Below are positions 1-8,277 of a stretch of 64,000 bases of DNA, in pieces. A program made the position numbers and the translations under genes. The stretch lies in the NCBI GenBank assembly GCA_013540605.1, contig JABVCK010000002.1, forward strand, positions 119,511-183,510, written 5' to 3'. The first letter of the stretch is position 1; the number at the start of each line of letters is the position of its first letter. The DNA is from Bacillota bacterium (GTDB lineage Bacteria > Bacillota > Clostridia > Ch29). The notes under the pieces were generated by a model, which searched no databases, was not told where the DNA came from, and saw only the letters and a list, made by a program, of their open reading frames with translations.

Positions 1-152
1 CCGATCAGCGGTACACTGTTTTCCCTCCGGGTGTACCGTCCCGCCCCGGTGCTTTCCAGTACCGTCGCACCGCGTATACCCATTCCTCTCAACTTTTTTA
101 TAACCGGCCTTGCCATTTCCTTTTTATTTATGACAGCAACCAGCACGTACAT
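1..152 (-). CDS. PII-like signalling protein, 3' part cut off by window edge
   Basis: Only the first 50 or so codons are inside the window. The ATG at 152 follows a GGGAGG ribosome site. The N-terminus (MYVLVAVINKKEMARPVIKK) with a following LRGMGIRGATVLES stretch matches the start of PII/GlnK-fold proteins, in which a first beta strand is followed by an amphipathic helix and a second strand. It lies 20 bases after the antiporter stop and is probably co-transcribed with it. PII-like proteins next to transporters commonly bind a nucleotide or small ligand and gate the partner; that role here is inference. The ligand and T-loop cannot be judged because the rest is missing. Confidence 0.6.
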   Translation of the reverse strand, partial: MYVLVAVINKKEMARPVIKKLRGMGIRGATVLESTGAGRYTRRENSVPLI

Positions 153-172
153 ATATAAACCTCCCTGGTGGT

Positions 173-1336
173 TCATTTTCCGCTGGATAACGCCCTCTTG
201 GCTTCCCTGTCGAAGACATATTTCAGAAGCGGCGGAGTTACAAGGGTGGTGATCAGTACCACCATAATCACCGAAGCAAACATCCTGCTCCCTGCAACAT
301 TCATGCGCAGCCCGATGTCAGCGATTATCAGGGCAACCTCTCCTCTGGGAATCATGCCCACACCCACCTGCATGGATTGGATTGTGTTAAATCCGGACAC
401 CTTGGCTCCTATACCGCAGCCTAGCACTTTGCTTATTATAGCGACCGCTGCTATGGTCAAACCCACACCGATAGCGCTGCCCATATTGCCGGATTCAACC
501 TTTAGCCCTATACTGATGAAAAATACGGGAGTAAAAAGCGTATAGGCCATCTTCTGTATATTGTAGGAAACCTTGTTGCGAAAGGGCGTTGTGGAAAATA
601 TTATACCTGCAAAATAGGCCCCGGTTATGGCTGCCACTCCCATATTCTCAGCATAGAACGCCGCAAGAAAACACATCACAACAGCCAGGGTGACCACCCT
701 GTCTCCCACGTTGAACCTGTTTGAAAACCGTGTCAGAACCTTTGTAGCTGCATAGCCCAGGACACCCGCCAGGACGAAAAACAGCAGCATTTTGCCTATC
801 ACCATCAGAACGCCGTTCTGGGAAGGGCCGTGGGAAACAAAGCTTATGAGCAGAGTAAGCATGATTATTCCGAGTATATCGTCGATTATTGCCGCTCCAA
901 GTATCGCGACTCCCTGCCTGGACTGCAGCTTTCCCATTTCCCGCAGCGTCTGCACTGAAATGCTTACACTGGTTGCCGTAAGTATTACGCCGATAAACAG
1001 GCTCTCTATAATGTTAATGCCCAGAAGATACGCTGCGCCCGTTCCCATGCCGAAGGGGACCAAAACGCCCAGCCCCGCAATCACGGCGGAAGAGCTGCTG
1101 GACTCCTTCAGTTCATAAATATCCGTTTCCAGCCCGGCGATAAACATCAAAAAAATAACTCCGAGGTCAGCAAAGACCTTTATTGTCTCTGTCTCCTTCA
1201 ACAGCCCCAGCACCATCGGTCCCAGTATTACCCCCGCCAGGATCTGTCCGAGGACGGAGGGTTGCTTCAGCCTGTTCGACAGGAAACCGCCGATTTTTGC
1301 CCATAACAGCAGCACGGCAAGTTCCAATAAATACAT
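173..1336 (-). CDS. CPA2-family monovalent cation/proton antiporter
   Basis: Integral membrane exchanger of about 387 residues with roughly 12 hydrophobic segments, of the KefB/NapA type. It should exchange Na+ or K+ for protons across the cytoplasmic membrane. A double-aspartate motif (IDDILGI, D152-D153) sits in the helix that carries the ion-binding pair in this family. No C-terminal TrkA-N/RCK domain is present, so it is the short form. The start is the ATG at 1336, which has AGGAG at good spacing; an upstream in-frame ATG at 1390 lies in the promoter region and is rejected. The PII-like gene follows directly and may regulate it. Confidence 0.85.
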   Translation of the reverse strand: MYLLELAVLLLWAKIGGFLSNRLKQPSVLGQILAGVILGPMVLGLLKETETIKVFADLGVIFLMFIAGLETDIYELKESSSSSAVIAGLGVLVPFGMGTGAAYLLGINIIESLFIGVILTATSVSISVQTLREMGKLQSRQGVAILGAAIIDDILGIIMLTLLISFVSHGPSQNGVLMVIGKMLLFFVLAGVLGYAATKVLTRFSNRFNVGDRVVTLAVVMCFLAAFYAENMGVAAITGAYFAGIIFSTTPFRNKVSYNIQKMAYTLFTPVFFISIGLKVESGNMGSAIGVGLTIAAVAIISKVLGCGIGAKVSGFNTIQSMQVGVGMIPRGEVALIIADIGLRMNVAGSRMFASVIMVVLITTLVTPPLLKYVFDREAKRALSSGK

Positions 1337-1367
1337 AACTATCAACTCCTGATTACTTCTCTCCACT

Positions 1368-1397
1368 ATTATGTCCCCGATGGAAAGCAAATGTCAA
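1368..1397 (-). promoter_or_regulatory. sigma-A promoter for the antiporter operon
   Basis: On the minus strand TTGACA (1392-1397) is followed after 18 bases by CATAAT (1368-1373), about 30 bases upstream of the antiporter start. The -35 box overlaps the T-run of the prfA terminator, so the two transcription units abut. Confidence 0.6.
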
Positions 1398-1425
1398 AAA
1401 TTAGAGAGGTACCTTGTAGTACCTC
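1395..1425 (-). terminator. terminator after prfA
   Basis: GAGGTAC / GTACCTC arms with a six-base loop (1406-1425), followed on the minus strand by TCTAATTTTTG. It starts 11 bases after the prfA stop. Confidence 0.65.
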
Positions 1426-1435
1426 ACGTATATTT

Positions 1436-2506
1436 CTACATATCTGTGTTTTTCAGCTTTTCTGCCTGGTCATTCGTTATAAGGGCATCTATCATTTCGT
1501 CCAGATCGCCGTCCAGGAAGCTCTCAAGCTGGTAAACGGTAAGCCCTATCCTGTGGTCGGTTATCCTGCCCTGGGGGAAATTGTAGGTCCTTATCCTCTC
1601 GCTCCTGTCCCCCGAGCCGACCTGGCTCTTCCGCGACTGGGCAATCTCGGCGTTTTGCCTCTCCATTTCCGCCTCAAGCAGCCGGGCCCTCAGCACCTTC
1701 ATTGCCTTTTCCTTGTTCTTGAGCTGGGATTTTTCATCCTGGCAGGTCACTACCATTCCCGTAGGAAGGTGAGTAATTCTTACCGCCGAATCGGTTGTGT
1801 TTACGCTCTGCCCTCCGTGCCCCGACGACCTGAACACGTCAACCCTGAGATCGTTGGGATTTATGTGTATATCGACATCCTCGGCCTCCGGCAGTACTGC
1901 CACAGTTGAGGCAGAGGTATGAATCCTCCCTCCCGATTCCGTCGTGGGAACCCTCTGGACCCGGTGAACGCCGCTCTCATACTTCAGCCTGCTGTATGCT
2001 CCCTTCCCCTCAATCATGAACACTACTTCCTTAAATCCCCCTATATCGGTTGGGTTGGAGCTCATAATCTCGGTTTTCCAGCCATGGCGCTCCGCATACC
2101 TGTTATACATCCTGAAAAGGTCTCCGGCGAACAACGCAGCTTCTTCTCCGCCGGTACCTGCCCTGATTTCCATCAGCACGTTTTTCTCATCGTTGGGGTC
2201 CTTAGGGATCAGCAGGAATTTCAGTTCTTCCTCCAGCCTTTCCTTTTTCCTTGAAAGCGCCGAAACCTCCGCTTTCACCATTTCTTCGAACTCCTTGTCC
2301 AGGTCATCCTTCAGCATCTCCCTGGCATCCCTGAGTTCGGCAGATGTCTGCTTGTATTCCTCATACTTATGCACTATCGGTTCCAGATCCGCATGCTCCT
2401 TGACAAGCTTGGTCCATGTGGTATTATCGGCAATTATCTCAGGATCGGAAATCTTGCCGCTCAGTTCCCGGTATTTGTCGCTTATAAAATCCAGTTTTTC
2501 AAGCAT
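1436..2506 (-). CDS. prfA: peptide chain release factor 1
   Basis: Cytoplasmic class I release factor that reads UAA and UAG and triggers peptidyl-tRNA hydrolysis. The 356 residues are full length. The GGQ catalytic motif is at about 231-233 ([10 protein letters not shown]), and the stop-codon-reading PxT tripeptide appears as PTT at 187-189 in [12 protein letters not shown]2 would have SPF. The start is ATG 2506, six bases after GAGGTG, giving the usual MLEKLDF N-terminus; an upstream GTG at 2515 overlaps that ribosome site. It lies about 60 bases downstream of prmC, whose product methylates the GGQ glutamine. Confidence 0.97.
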   Translation of the reverse strand: MLEKLDFISDKYRELSGKISDPEIIADNTTWTKLVKEHADLEPIVHKYEEYKQTSAELRDAREMLKDDLDKEFEEMVKAEVSALSRKKERLEEELKFLLIPKDPNDEKNVLMEIRAGTGGEEAALFAGDLFRMYNRYAERHGWKTEIMSSNPTDIGGFKEVVFMIEGKGAYSRLKYESGVHRVQRVPTTESGGRIHTSASTVAVLPEAEDVDIHINPNDLRVDVFRSSGHGGQSVNTTDSAVRITHLPTGMVVTCQDEKSQLKNKEKAMKVLRARLLEAEMERQNAEIAQSRKSQVGSGDRSERIRTYNFPQGRITDHRIGLTVYQLESFLDGDLDEMIDALITNDQAEKLKNTDM

Positions 2507-2567
2507 CCAATTCACCTCTACAAGTAACTTGACAATGTTTTATTATACCACCTGCGGCTGTGAATTA

Positions 2568-3440
2568 CTAGATAGTTACAAAAAAAACTACCCTTTCCCT
2601 TCCCTCCAGATCCCTTATGACCCGCGCCGGCCCGAATTTACCCGTTGCCCCGACAATGCCTGCAACGTCGCCGGCCTGGTTGTATCCGACCTCCACGGCC
2701 AGAATCCCTCCCCGCGCAAGGTATAGTGGCGCCCCGGCCGCAATCCTCCTGTAGCAGTCAAGGCCGTCTGATCCCCCGCAAAGGGCCAGGGCGGGTTCGT
2801 TTTTCACCTCATCCTGGAGGCCTTTCATATCCTCCTCCGGTATATAAGGAGGGTTAGACACTATTCCATCAAGGCCTCCCTCAAGGCCCATGGCCTTAAA
2901 AGGCTCAAGCAGGTCTCCCCTGACAAAGCGTATCCTCCGGGAAACCCCGTGCTTTGCTGCATTATGGGCCGCCACCTCGAGGGCTTCCTGCGAAACATCC
3001 ACGGCCACCACCCGTGCGTCCGGTATATAGTATGCAAGGCTTACCGCTATTGCTCCGCTTCCCGTCCCCAGGTCCGCAAGTACCGCGTTATGCCTTCCGC
3101 TGTCCTTGATCCATTCAATAACGCTCTCCACCAGGACCTCCGTATCCGGCCGGGGAATGAGCACCCCGGAGGATACGTCAAATTCCAGCCCCATAAATTC
3201 CTGGCGGCCTATTATGTACTGCACCGGTTTCCCCCTTATCCTTTCCCCGATAAGCCGGCAGAACTCCCGCTCTGCTTCAAATCCGGGCAAAAGGCCCGGA
3301 TTCATATAAAGGAACAGCCTGTCTTTCCCCAAAACATGGGCCAGAATCAGCTCAACATCAAGGCGGGGAGAGGGCTTCCCCCTCTCCCTCAGCTCCCTGA
3401 CACCATAGTCAATTAATTCCGCAACGGTTTTTCCGCTCAT
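2568..3440 (-). CDS. prmC: release factor glutamine methyltransferase
   Basis: SAM-dependent N5-glutamine methyltransferase acting on the GGQ motif of release factors. In its 290 residues, an N-terminal helical domain (about 1-75) is followed by a Rossmann methyltransferase fold with the SAM-binding ADLGTGSGAIA motif (about 122-132) and the catalytic NPPY at 196-199. The start ATG overlaps the stop of the DUF1385 gene by one base (TAATG), so the two are translationally coupled. The order DUF1385-prmC-prfA is common in Clostridia. Confidence 0.96.
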   Translation of the reverse strand: MSGKTVAELIDYGVRELRERGKPSPRLDVELILAHVLGKDRLFLYMNPGLLPGFEAEREFCRLIGERIRGKPVQYIIGRQEFMGLEFDVSSGVLIPRPDTEVLVESVIEWIKDSGRHNAVLADLGTGSGAIAVSLAYYIPDARVVAVDVSQEALEVAAHNAAKHGVSRRIRFVRGDLLEPFKAMGLEGGLDGIVSNPPYIPEEDMKGLQDEVKNEPALALCGGSDGLDCYRRIAAGAPLYLARGGILAVEVGYNQAGDVAGIVGATGKFGPARVIRDLEGRERVVFFVTI

Positions 3441-4381
3441 TACCAGGCATCGGCCCCCTCTTGTTCCACCAGCACGCCCTTCAATGCCTCGATTGCCACC
3501 TCCAGCTGGCCCTCATCGGGTTCGCGGGTGGTCAGCTTCTGCAGGAACAGTCCCGGCTTCCTGACGATCCGTGAAGCCAGTGAATTGCTTCGTCCGGCCC
3601 ACTTGATAATCTCGTAGGAAATCCCGCCGACAACAGGCAGCAGGAGGAGCCGTGAAACAACCCGCACCAGGAGGTTCGGCCAGCCAAGGAACGAAAACAC
3701 GATGATGCTCACCACCAGAACAATCAAAAGAAAGCTGGTGCCGCACCGGGGATGGAGGGTGGTGAACCGGGCGGCATTCTCCACCGTCAGCTCCTGCCTG
3801 TGCTCGTAGCAGTGGATTACCTTGTGCTCCGCCCCGTGGTACTCGAATACCCTCTGAATATCCTTGATCTTGCTGACGGCAAGGAGATATATGATAAAAA
3901 CGGTTATCCTTATGACCCCTTCCATAAGGTTCATTACAATGGTGCTTTGGACGCTGAATTTTAAGAATCTTATAAGGAAGGTGGGAAGTATTATAAACAG
4001 CAGCACCGTAAAAACCAGCGAAAGGAAGACCGAGAAATATATGGTGGCCTCTTCGGCCTTGTCCCCGAAAATCTTCTCCACAAATTTATCGAACCCTGAC
4101 GTGCCTTCTTCCTCTGCAAATTCCATCTGCTCCGCCGAAAAGGTAAGGGCCCTGACTCCCAGCACCATGGTATCGATCAGGGCAAACATCCCCCTGAACA
4201 CGGGCAGCTTGAAAAGGCGGTTCCTCCGGGCCGCACTTTTCAAAGGCTGCTTGTGAAGAAGTATATCCCCGGAGCTTTTTCTTATGGCTATGGCAATATC
4301 CTCGGGGCCCTTCATCATGACTCCCTCTATCACTGCCTGCCCCCCTATACTGGTAGGGCATATATTGTTATTATCGGACAT
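3440..4381 (-). CDS. DUF1385 family membrane protein
   Basis: A 313-residue protein of the DUF1385 family, whose function is not established. It opens with the family signature GGQAVIEGVMMKGP. Two or three hydrophobic stretches lie around residues 115-175 and 215-250, and between them is the conserved YHGAEHKVIHCYEH block with several His, Glu and Cys residues that could bind metal. A well-placed GGAGG precedes the ATG at 4381. It heads the DUF1385-prmC-prfA operon and is separated from rpmE upstream by a repeat-rich spacer. Confidence 0.92.
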   Translation of the reverse strand: MSDNNNICPTSIGGQAVIEGVMMKGPEDIAIAIRKSSGDILLHKQPLKSAARRNRLFKLPVFRGMFALIDTMVLGVRALTFSAEQMEFAEEEGTSGFDKFVEKIFGDKAEEATIYFSVFLSLVFTVLLFIILPTFLIRFLKFSVQSTIVMNLMEGVIRITVFIIYLLAVSKIKDIQRVFEYHGAEHKVIHCYEHRQELTVENAARFTTLHPRCGTSFLLIVLVVSIIVFSFLGWPNLLVRVVSRLLLLPVVGGISYEIIKWAGRSNSLASRIVRKPGLFLQKLTTREPDEGQLEVAIEALKGVLVEQEGADAW

Positions 4382-4399
4382 CGGTATTCCTCCACAACA

Positions 4400-4500
4400 T
4401 TTTTAAACGGGACAAGGGGACAGGTCCCTTGTCCCACACCACTGCGCCATCGCCAGACAAGTCCCTGTCCCCTTGTCTGTGTTCGTGTCTGTTTTAAAAA
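4400..4500. repeat. family B repeat, double unit
   Basis: A palindromic unit GGGACAAGG...CCTTGTCCC (4409-4435) is followed by a related unit AGACAAG...CTTGTCT (4455-4478). The whole is enclosed by TTTTTAAAC and GTTTTAAAAA, so it forms a roughly 100-base nested inverted repeat. Related copies occur at 17319-17373 and 18173-18216. Confidence 0.8.
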
Positions 4501-4528
4501 TATAGACTGGCATGGGTACCAGTCTATA
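4491..4528 (-). terminator. terminator after rpmE
   Basis: Perfect 10-bp stem TATAGACTGG / CCAGTCTATA (4501-4528) begins five bases after the rpmE stop and is followed on the minus strand by TTTTTAAAAC. Confidence 0.8.
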
Positions 4529-4532
4529 CCTG

Positions 4533-4751
4533 CTATTTCTCGTCAGTTTGATCGGCAATACCATATTTTCTCTTGAACCTGTCAACACGGCCGCCGCTAT
4601 CAACATATTTCTGGCGTCCTGTAAAGAAAGGATGGCATTTCGAACATATCTCTACCTTCAGCTCTTCTTTAACAGAGCCGGTTTCAAAGGTTTCACCGCA
4701 AGCGCATCTTACCACTGCTTTCTTGTATTCCGGATGGATTCCTTCTCTCAC
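4533..4751 (-). CDS. rpmE: 50S ribosomal protein L31, zinc-binding type
   Basis: A 72-residue L31 of the C-plus type. C16, C18, C36 and C39 form the zinc site (VRCACGETF ... [18 protein letters not shown]). It links the central protuberance of the large subunit to the small subunit. The start is GTG at 4751, seven bases after GAGAGGTG. It is monocistronic, with its own promoter and terminator. Confidence 0.97.
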   Translation of the reverse strand: MREGIHPEYKKAVVRCACGETFETGSVKEELKVEICSKCHPFFTGRQKYVDSGGRVDRFKRKYGIADQTDEK

Positions 4752-4796
4752 GCTAGTTCACCTCTCTCTTTCCTTTGTCCTGCTATTAACTTTAAT

Positions 4797-4825
4797 ATTA
4801 TAACATAAGTAAATTTGCCCCGCAA
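4797..4825 (-). promoter_or_regulatory. sigma-A promoter for rpmE
   Basis: On the minus strand TTGCGG (4820-4825), 17 bases, then a perfect TATAAT (4797-4802), about 45 bases before the rpmE start. Confidence 0.6.
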
Positions 4826-4841
4826 TGGAAAAAACATTGAT

Positions 4842-6563
4842 CTAATTTCCCGTTTGATCTAAAAATGCCCTGCAGGCGTCCTGAGCTTCCTGCGGATGCT
4901 CCATAGACAAAACCTCTTTGCTAAATTCTTTTGCCTTATCAAAGGAGATCCGCCGTAATGTCTCCTTAATCCTGGGTATTGACAGAGGATTCATGCTCAT
5001 TTCATCAATCCCCAGCCCCACAAGAACAGGTGCCGCCAGCGTTTCTCCCGCCAGTTCACCGCACATTCCCGTCCATTTTCCGGCCCTGTGGGAAACATCG
5101 ATTACATGTTTGACCAGCCTGAGGACGGCAGGATGCATGGGATTGTAGAGGTCGGCTACCCTGTTGTTCATCCTGTCAACGGCAAGGGTATACTGGGTGA
5201 GGTCATTGGTGCCGATGCTGAAAAAGTCCACATATTTAACCAAAATATCACAGATAATTGCTGCGGCCGGTGTTTCTATCATTATACCCGTCTCAATTTT
5301 CTCATCATATGCGATGCCTTCCTTTTTCAAATCATCCTTTGCCTGCTGCAGTATCCCGTTGGCCTGGATCAGTTCTCCGACGCCGCATACCATGGGATAC
5401 ATTATCTTGATATTGCCAAAATTGCTCGCCCGTAAGACAGCCCTTATCTGTGTAATAAAGATATCCCGCCTGTCCAGGCATATTCTGATCGCCCTCCAGC
5501 CCAGAAATGGATTTTGCTCCCTGGGAAGTTCAAGGTAAGGCAGGGATTTGTCGGCGCCTATATCAAGCGTTCTGATGATCACCGGACCCGGGGCCATTTT
5601 TTCAGCAACCTCCCTGTAGGCTATGAACTGCTCCTCCTCCGAGGGCAGGTCGTTCCTGTCCATAAAGAGGAATTCCGTCCTGTACAGACCCACGCCCCGG
5701 GCGCCGTATTTTTTCGCATATTCCGCATCACCGGGAGTGCCGATATTGGCCCCGATTTGTATTTCTTTACCGTCCCTGGTAGTGCAGGGACGGTTGCATT
5801 CCTTTTCAGCCATGCTCTTTTTCATTTTATATGCTTCCAACTGCCTGTTATACTCCCCGATCTGTTCATCAGAAGGATGCACTATTATAATTCCCTTATT
5901 CCCATCAACTATTATCAAATCATTATCCTTTACATTTTTGCTAAGTCCCTCCACACCCAATACCGCCGGAATCTCCAGCGAGTTTGCCATTATGGCAATA
6001 TGGGAGGTCCTGCCGCCTGTATCAAGGGCGAATCCCAGAACTTTTTCCTTATCCATCCTTGCGGTGTCCGAGGGATTTAGCTCCTGCGCCACCAGTATTA
6101 CTTCATCATTCAGTTTTTCTATCAATCCATCATCAATATTCAATATGTTCTTAATAAGACCGTTTCCTACATCCTCTATATCGCTGGCCCTTTCCCTGAT
6201 ATACTCATCGTCAACGTCTTTCAAAATACCGGCGGTTTCCTCTACCGCAAATTTTACTGCCGCAGCCGCGCTGTTCTTACCCACCCGGATTTTTTCCTCT
6301 ATGCTTTCAATAAACATAGGGTCCTTAAGCATCAGGATATGGGCATCGAAGATCTCCGCCTCCTTCTCGCCAATCTCCCTGCCCGTCTTATCCCTCAATT
6401 CCGTTAATCTCAGAATATGGTCCTGCACTGCCCTGTGGAGATTTTGAAGCTCCTCATCTATCTCCCAGGGTTCTATTTTTTCTTTAAAAAGAGAAAGCTT
6501 GTTTTCATATTTTAAAACCTTGCCAATGGCTATACCCGGCGATGCCGCAATCCCTTTAAGCAA
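4842..6563 (-). CDS. ptsI: PTS enzyme I (phosphoenolpyruvate-protein phosphotransferase)
   Basis: Cytoplasmic first enzyme of the sugar phosphotransferase system; it takes phosphate from PEP and passes it to HPr. The 573 residues are full length. The phospho-accepting histidine is H188 in GGRTSHIAIMA; the PEP-binding barrel follows with GIGLYRTEF-like (GVGLYRTEFLFMDR) and SIGTNDLTQYTLAVDR motifs, and the active-site cysteine is in GMCGELAG. The start is TTG 6563 after GGAGGG, giving the usual LKGIAASPGIAIGK. It follows ptsH by 23 bases and lies downstream of a complete glucitol-type PTS operon, which it could energise. Confidence 0.97.
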   Translation of the reverse strand: MLKGIAASPGIAIGKVLKYENKLSLFKEKIEPWEIDEELQNLHRAVQDHILRLTELRDKTGREIGEKEAEIFDAHILMLKDPMFIESIEEKIRVGKNSAAAAVKFAVEETAGILKDVDDEYIRERASDIEDVGNGLIKNILNIDDGLIEKLNDEVILVAQELNPSDTARMDKEKVLGFALDTGGRTSHIAIMANSLEIPAVLGVEGLSKNVKDNDLIIVDGNKGIIIVHPSDEQIGEYNRQLEAYKMKKSMAEKECNRPCTTRDGKEIQIGANIGTPGDAEYAKKYGARGVGLYRTEFLFMDRNDLPSEEEQFIAYREVAEKMAPGPVIIRTLDIGADKSLPYLELPREQNPFLGWRAIRICLDRRDIFITQIRAVLRASNFGNIKIMYPMVCGVGELIQANGILQQAKDDLKKEGIAYDEKIETGIMIETPAAAIICDILVKYVDFFSIGTNDLTQYTLAVDRMNNRVADLYNPMHPAVLRLVKHVIDVSHRAGKWTGMCGELAGETLAAPVLVGLGIDEMSMNPLSIPRIKETLRRISFDKAKEFSKEVLSMEHPQEAQDACRAFLDQTGN

Positions 6564-6586
6564 ACCAAACCCTCCAATTCCTTCCG

Positions 6587-6838
6587 CTATGCTTCACCTA
6601 TCAGTTTTTTCAATTCCTCCACAGCCTTTTCTTCATCCTGGCCCTGGGCTTTGATCACGATTTCCGTACCCTTGCCCACGCCAAGGCTCAAAACACCCAC
6701 TATACTCTTTGCATTAACCATCCTGCCATCCTTCCCTATCCATACATCACAGACAAAACTATTTGCCGCTTTGACAAACTGCGCCGCAGGCCTGGCATGA
6801 AGACCGTTTTCATCAGACACTACCACTCTGGTTTCCAT
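6587..6838 (-). CDS. ptsH: phosphocarrier protein HPr
   Basis: An 83-residue HPr. The enzyme I-phosphorylated histidine lies in GLHARPA (H14 here, H15 in standard numbering), and the regulatory serine of Bacillota HPr lies in NAKSIVGVLSL (S45 here, S46 standard). The serine suggests control by HPr kinase and CcpA, neither of which is in the window. AAGGAGGG precedes adjacent GTG (6841) and ATG (6838) codons; I take the ATG. It forms an operon with ptsI. Confidence 0.96.
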   Translation of the reverse strand: METRVVVSDENGLHARPAAQFVKAANSFVCDVWIGKDGRMVNAKSIVGVLSLGVGKGTEIVIKAQGQDEEKAVEELKKLIGEA

Positions 6839-6866
6839 CACTTGCGGTCCCTCCTTAATAATGGCA

Positions 6867-7035
6867 TTAGTTCGTAGTTGGTAGTTCGTAGTTGAAAGAA
6901 TATAGATCGCAGTCGGCAGATCGCAGTTTACAGATTACAGGTGCTAGATCTTAGATCCTAGATCGTAGGTGCTAATCACTGACCACTGATCACTGGTCAC
7001 TAGCCACTGATTTTCTGGCAACTGATCACTGTGTC
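6867..7035. repeat. family D composite repeat, copy 1
   Basis: The spacer between ptsH and the aldolase gene is built of iterated short words: GTAGTTCGTAGTT, AGATCGCAGTCGGCAGATCG, TTACAGATTACAGGTGC, TAGATCTTAGATCCTAGATC and CACTGACCACTGATCACTGG. The same order of blocks, inverted, is at 44570-44690, and a short piece is at 15952-15970. No ORF or standard RNA fold was recognised. Confidence 0.75.
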
Positions 7036-7046
7036 TCCAATAATGT

Positions 7047-7081
7047 AGTCCGGGCGGCAGTACCAGTCTGCCGCCCGGACT
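7047..7081. other. strong GC-rich hairpin after the aldolase gene
   Basis: Perfect 14-bp stem AGTCCGGGCGGCAG (7047-7060) and CTGCCGCCCGGACT (7068-7081), seven-base loop, just after the aldolase stop. There is no T-run on the minus strand, so it may stabilise mRNA 3' ends or pause transcription instead of terminating it by itself. Confidence 0.7.
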
Positions 7082-7089
7082 GCCCCCCT

Positions 7090-7869
7090 TTATAGTATAA
7101 AGGATTTCACTTGCTCTACCGTTGCGTTTTCATGTATTATATTATAAACAGCCTGAATCATTCCTATGGGGTTGGAACTCTGCCACAAATTCCTGCCCAT
7201 AGCGATTCCGGCTGCTCCACTGTGGATTGCCCCGTAAACCATTTCCAGTACGTCCAGCTCGGTTTCGCATTTGGGACCGCCGGCTATCAGGATTGGAGCG
7301 GGGCATCCCTTTACAACCTCCTCGAACCGTTCATGGGTATAGTAGGTTTTAACTATGTCCGCCCCATGCTCTGCAAGAACCCTCGCGCTCAGCCTCAGAA
7401 AATCGGGGTCAAACCTTTTCTCCTTATCCTTTCCCACCGTAACTATACCGAGAACTGGCAGGTTCCATTTCCTGCATTCTGCAGCCTTGATCGCCATACC
7501 GGTGAGGGTTGCAGCCTCAAAGGGAGACCCTATGCTGACGCCTACCGCTACAGCATCCGCCCCCATATACAGGGCTTCCTCCGGCGTAGAGATTATCTGC
7601 TCGTTTCTCAGGTCTTCCCCTGCTATCGTCGCTCCCCCGGACAGCCTCATGATTATGCCCCGTTTGCCGTCGGGCCTATAGCAGTGCTGGAGCATACCCT
7701 TGGTCATCATTACGCAGTCGGTCCATGGCAAAAGCCCTTCCATGGTTTCATTTATATCTTCTATTCCCCTCATCGGTCCGAGGGCCATTCCATGGTCCAG
7801 CGCCACCAGCAGGCTTTTACCCGTGTCGTTTTTAAAAATCCTCGCCATCCTGTTCATCTTTCCTGTCAA
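7090..7869 (-). CDS. class I aldolase of the DeoC/LsrF/FbaB superfamily
   Basis: A TIM-barrel aldolase of about 259 residues. VALDHGMALGP is the family's N-terminal motif, and the lysine in GADIVKTYYT is the probable Schiff base. The C-terminal GGPKCETELDVLEMV and GAAGIAMGRNLWQ motifs form the phosphate-binding site. It probably cleaves a phosphorylated ketose or a similar keto-phosphate. It is the last gene of the PTS operon, 12 bases after srlB, which points to a substrate made by the PTS and dehydrogenase. The start may be TTG 7869 (GGAG at 9 bases) or ATG 7857. It could instead be an LsrF-like thiolase; the substrate is unknown. Confidence 0.85.
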   Translation of the reverse strand: MTGKMNRMARIFKNDTGKSLLVALDHGMALGPMRGIEDINETMEGLLPWTDCVMMTKGMLQHCYRPDGKRGIIMRLSGGATIAGEDLRNEQIISTPEEALYMGADAVAVGVSIGSPFEAATLTGMAIKAAECRKWNLPVLGIVTVGKDKEKRFDPDFLRLSARVLAEHGADIVKTYYTHERFEEVVKGCPAPILIAGGPKCETELDVLEMVYGAIHSGAAGIAMGRNLWQSSNPIGMIQAVYNIIHENATVEQVKSFIL

Positions 7870-7881
7870 TCTACAACACTC

Positions 7882-8250
7882 CTATCGTCTTATAAGAATT
7901 CTGGCTCCATCCTTTATATCCGGAAACCTGTCGGGGAAAAGATGTATATTGCCCGGCAGCTGGGCTTCCTCCGCCCCGTCAAACCTCAGGGTCACATGGC
8001 CTAATTCCTCCAGCGTCTTATTCGCAACATCGCCCACGGCTGTAACGGCATACTCCTCCCGGTCTATAACCATGACGTCTCCGGCCATAACCTCCCCTGT
8101 AAGACCTGCTTCTACCCTGTGGGCAACCGAAAACTCAAGCAGTTCCTCCGGCGAGTTTTCCCCAAACAGCACCAGCAGCTTTTCGTCTTTAAACTCCAGG
8201 GCCGAGGGACCAATCCCCACTACCTCGGTCAGATACTTAATCCCTTCCAT
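7882..8250 (-). CDS. srlB: PTS glucitol/sorbitol-type IIA component
   Basis: A 122-residue cytoplasmic IIA of the glucitol family, which takes phosphate from HPr and passes it to IIB. The family pattern is visible: VVGIGPSALEF near the start, a histidine in the FSVAHRVEAG stretch as the likely phosphorylation site, and the C-terminal LGHVTLRFDGAEEAQLPG block. It follows the IIB gene by 27 bases. Substrate need not be sorbitol, since the catabolic genes beside it differ from the classic srl operon. Confidence 0.9.
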   Translation of the reverse strand: MEGIKYLTEVVGIGPSALEFKDEKLLVLFGENSPEELLEFSVAHRVEAGLTGEVMAGDVMVIDREEYAVTAVGDVANKTLEELGHVTLRFDGAEEAQLPGNIHLFPDRFPDIKDGARILIRR

Positions 8251-8277
8251 CTCAACAGCTCCCTTCTCAACAACTCC

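Noticed and set aside
1368..1380. ATGTCCCCGAT at the antiporter promoter as a family A fragment
   Set aside because: Only about 11 bases match the repeat end, and the opposite end is absent; it is part of a promoter spacer.
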